NCBI GenBank assembly: GCA_002069125.1
Contig: MVZN01000028.1
Location: 1 to 34,132, forward strand
Length of the DNA stretch: 34,132 bases
Direction: 5' to 3'
Origin: Spirochaetes bacterium ADurb.BinA120
GTDB taxonomy: Bacteria; Spirochaetota; UBA4802; UBA5368
Numbering within the stretch: the first letter of the stretch is position 1; each line of letters opens with the position of its first letter. Positions 33,606 to 34,132 of the stretch are shown piece by piece. The position numbers were made by a program, and so were the translations under genes. The notes below the pieces were generated by a model, which was not told the DNA's origin, did no database searches, and saw only the letters and a list, made by a program, of their open reading frames with translations.

Positions 33606-33889
33606 TCATGCCGCCCCCTCCCCTCCGAGGGCGGCGAGCTCTACATCGAATTGCGTCGACAGGTCCTCGTAGCGCCGTGTAAAACCGTCCAGTTCCTCGT
33701 AGAGCGCGTCGATACGTTCGGCTCGGTCGTGCGCCGATTTCGAAAGCGATGCGATGAGGCCGCCGTCTCCCGCCTGCGACGCCTCTACGAGCGCCTCGTG
33801 CTCGGCCGCCGATGCGGACTCCTCCTCGGCTATGAGCTTCTCCATCTCGGCCATGCGCTTCTCCAGCGGCTTGAGCGCCTTCGCGCGCC
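33606..33889 (-). pseudogene. ABC-F ATPase C-terminal fragment, cut off at its 5' side
   Basis: About 94 residues of a charged coiled-coil: [20 protein letters not shown], then [20 protein letters not shown], and a final FDVELAALGGEGAA before the stop. Alternating Glu/Lys heptads and the late YEELD...YEDLS...FDVEL pattern fit the C-terminal domain of ABC-F ATPases such as Uup/EttA relatives, which act on ribosomes or DNA. The ABC domains are missing: beyond ~33890 the frame reads antisense to ispH, unrelated DNA. The body of this gene should lie outside the joint. Codon use agrees with the central genome. Identification relies on the coiled-coil alone, so another coiled-coil protein is possible. 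Confidence 0.55.
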
Positions 33890-33898
33890 GCGAGATGA

Positions 33899-34132
33899 TT
33901 GCCGTCGACGCGACCTGCCCGCTGGTGACCAAGGTGCACACCGAGGTCGCGAAGATGCACCGCGGCGGCCGTGAGCTGGTCATGATCGGACACGCCGGGC
34001 ATCCCGAGGTGGCGGGCACGATGGGGCAGGCCGACGACGGCATCTACCTCGTCGAGACCGTCGACGACGTCGCGACGCTGCAGGTGCGCGACCCGCAGCG
34101 GCTCGCCTACGTCACGCAGACCACGCTGTCGG
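33899..34132 (+). CDS. ispH: ispH (HMB-PP reductase), internal fragment
   Basis: 78 codons of 4-hydroxy-3-methylbut-2-enyl diphosphate reductase, the final 4Fe-4S enzyme of the non-mevalonate isoprenoid pathway. [14 protein letters not shown] has the cluster cysteine of the second conserved block; [10 protein letters not shown] holds the conserved His; [14 protein letters not shown] and AYVTQTTLS follow in proper order. The N-terminal third is absent, replaced by antisense of the ABC-F gene, and the frame is still open at the window end. The GTMGQ and AGHPEV residues are proteobacterial in style. The codon choice (high G/C in third positions) differs from the central body, so this end comes from another organism. 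Confidence 0.93.

Overview
The window looks like one bacterial genome fragment (about 3.73-33.88 kb) with pieces of two unrelated genomes joined to its ends. At the left, a beta-helix/metalloprotease gene of Verrucomicrobiota/Kiritimatiellota flavour runs straight into the antisense of a CoA-transferase gene that has lost everything after its first ~35 codons. At the right, the C-terminal part of an ABC-F ATPase gene meets, on the opposite strand, the middle of an ispH gene of proteobacterial type. Two interrupted genes at each joint point to a chimeric contig, not natural gene order. The central body is most likely a Gram-negative bacterium (outer-membrane barrels, a lipoprotein, envelope enzymes) with a glycyl radical enzyme, so an anaerobe or facultative anaerobe. 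A class I-type adenylate cyclase and many PAS kinases would suit Spirochaetota, but that placement is inference.

Layout of the central body. 3.7-9.0 kb, minus strand: PadR regulator, NAD-dependent epimerase, short-chain dehydrogenase, a CxE-type glycyl radical enzyme and the cut-off CoA-transferase subunit A; no activating enzyme is visible and it may lie beyond the joint. 9.1-10.7 kb: a 13-bp AT-rich inverted repeat separates padR from a divergent EAL (c-di-GMP phosphodiesterase) gene. 11.0-12.4 kb: poly(A) polymerase pcnB between hairpin-rich gaps. 12.7-17.2 kb, minus strand: a fatty-acid/acyl-CoA run (TetR regulator, FadH-like 2,4-dienoyl-CoA reductase, atypical crotonase, YheT-like hydrolase). 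17.4-21.4 kb, plus strand: a HisKA_2 PAS kinase and a large hybrid kinase, ending in a 55-bp convergent overlap with an EamA transporter. 22.3-26.3 kb, minus strand: class I-type adenylate cyclase, a small outer-membrane barrel and an unrecognised 139-aa protein. 26.6-29.2 kb: a lipoprotein penicillin-acylase-family Ntn hydrolase, tail-to-tail with a stand-alone CULT (cereblon-type) zinc protein. 29.7-33.5 kb, minus strand: an outer-membrane protein, a CPA1 cation/proton antiporter with a TrkA-C domain, and a dienoyl-CoA isomerase with all three catalytic acids.

How the genes relate: FadH-like reductase, crotonase and dienoyl-CoA isomerase together suggest breakdown of unsaturated acyl-CoAs. 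Kinases, EAL protein and adenylate cyclase form a signalling-rich background. The most unusual items are the bacterial CULT protein and the glycyl radical enzyme next to a CoA-transferase. No tRNA, rRNA, CRISPR array or complete mobile element was recognised.
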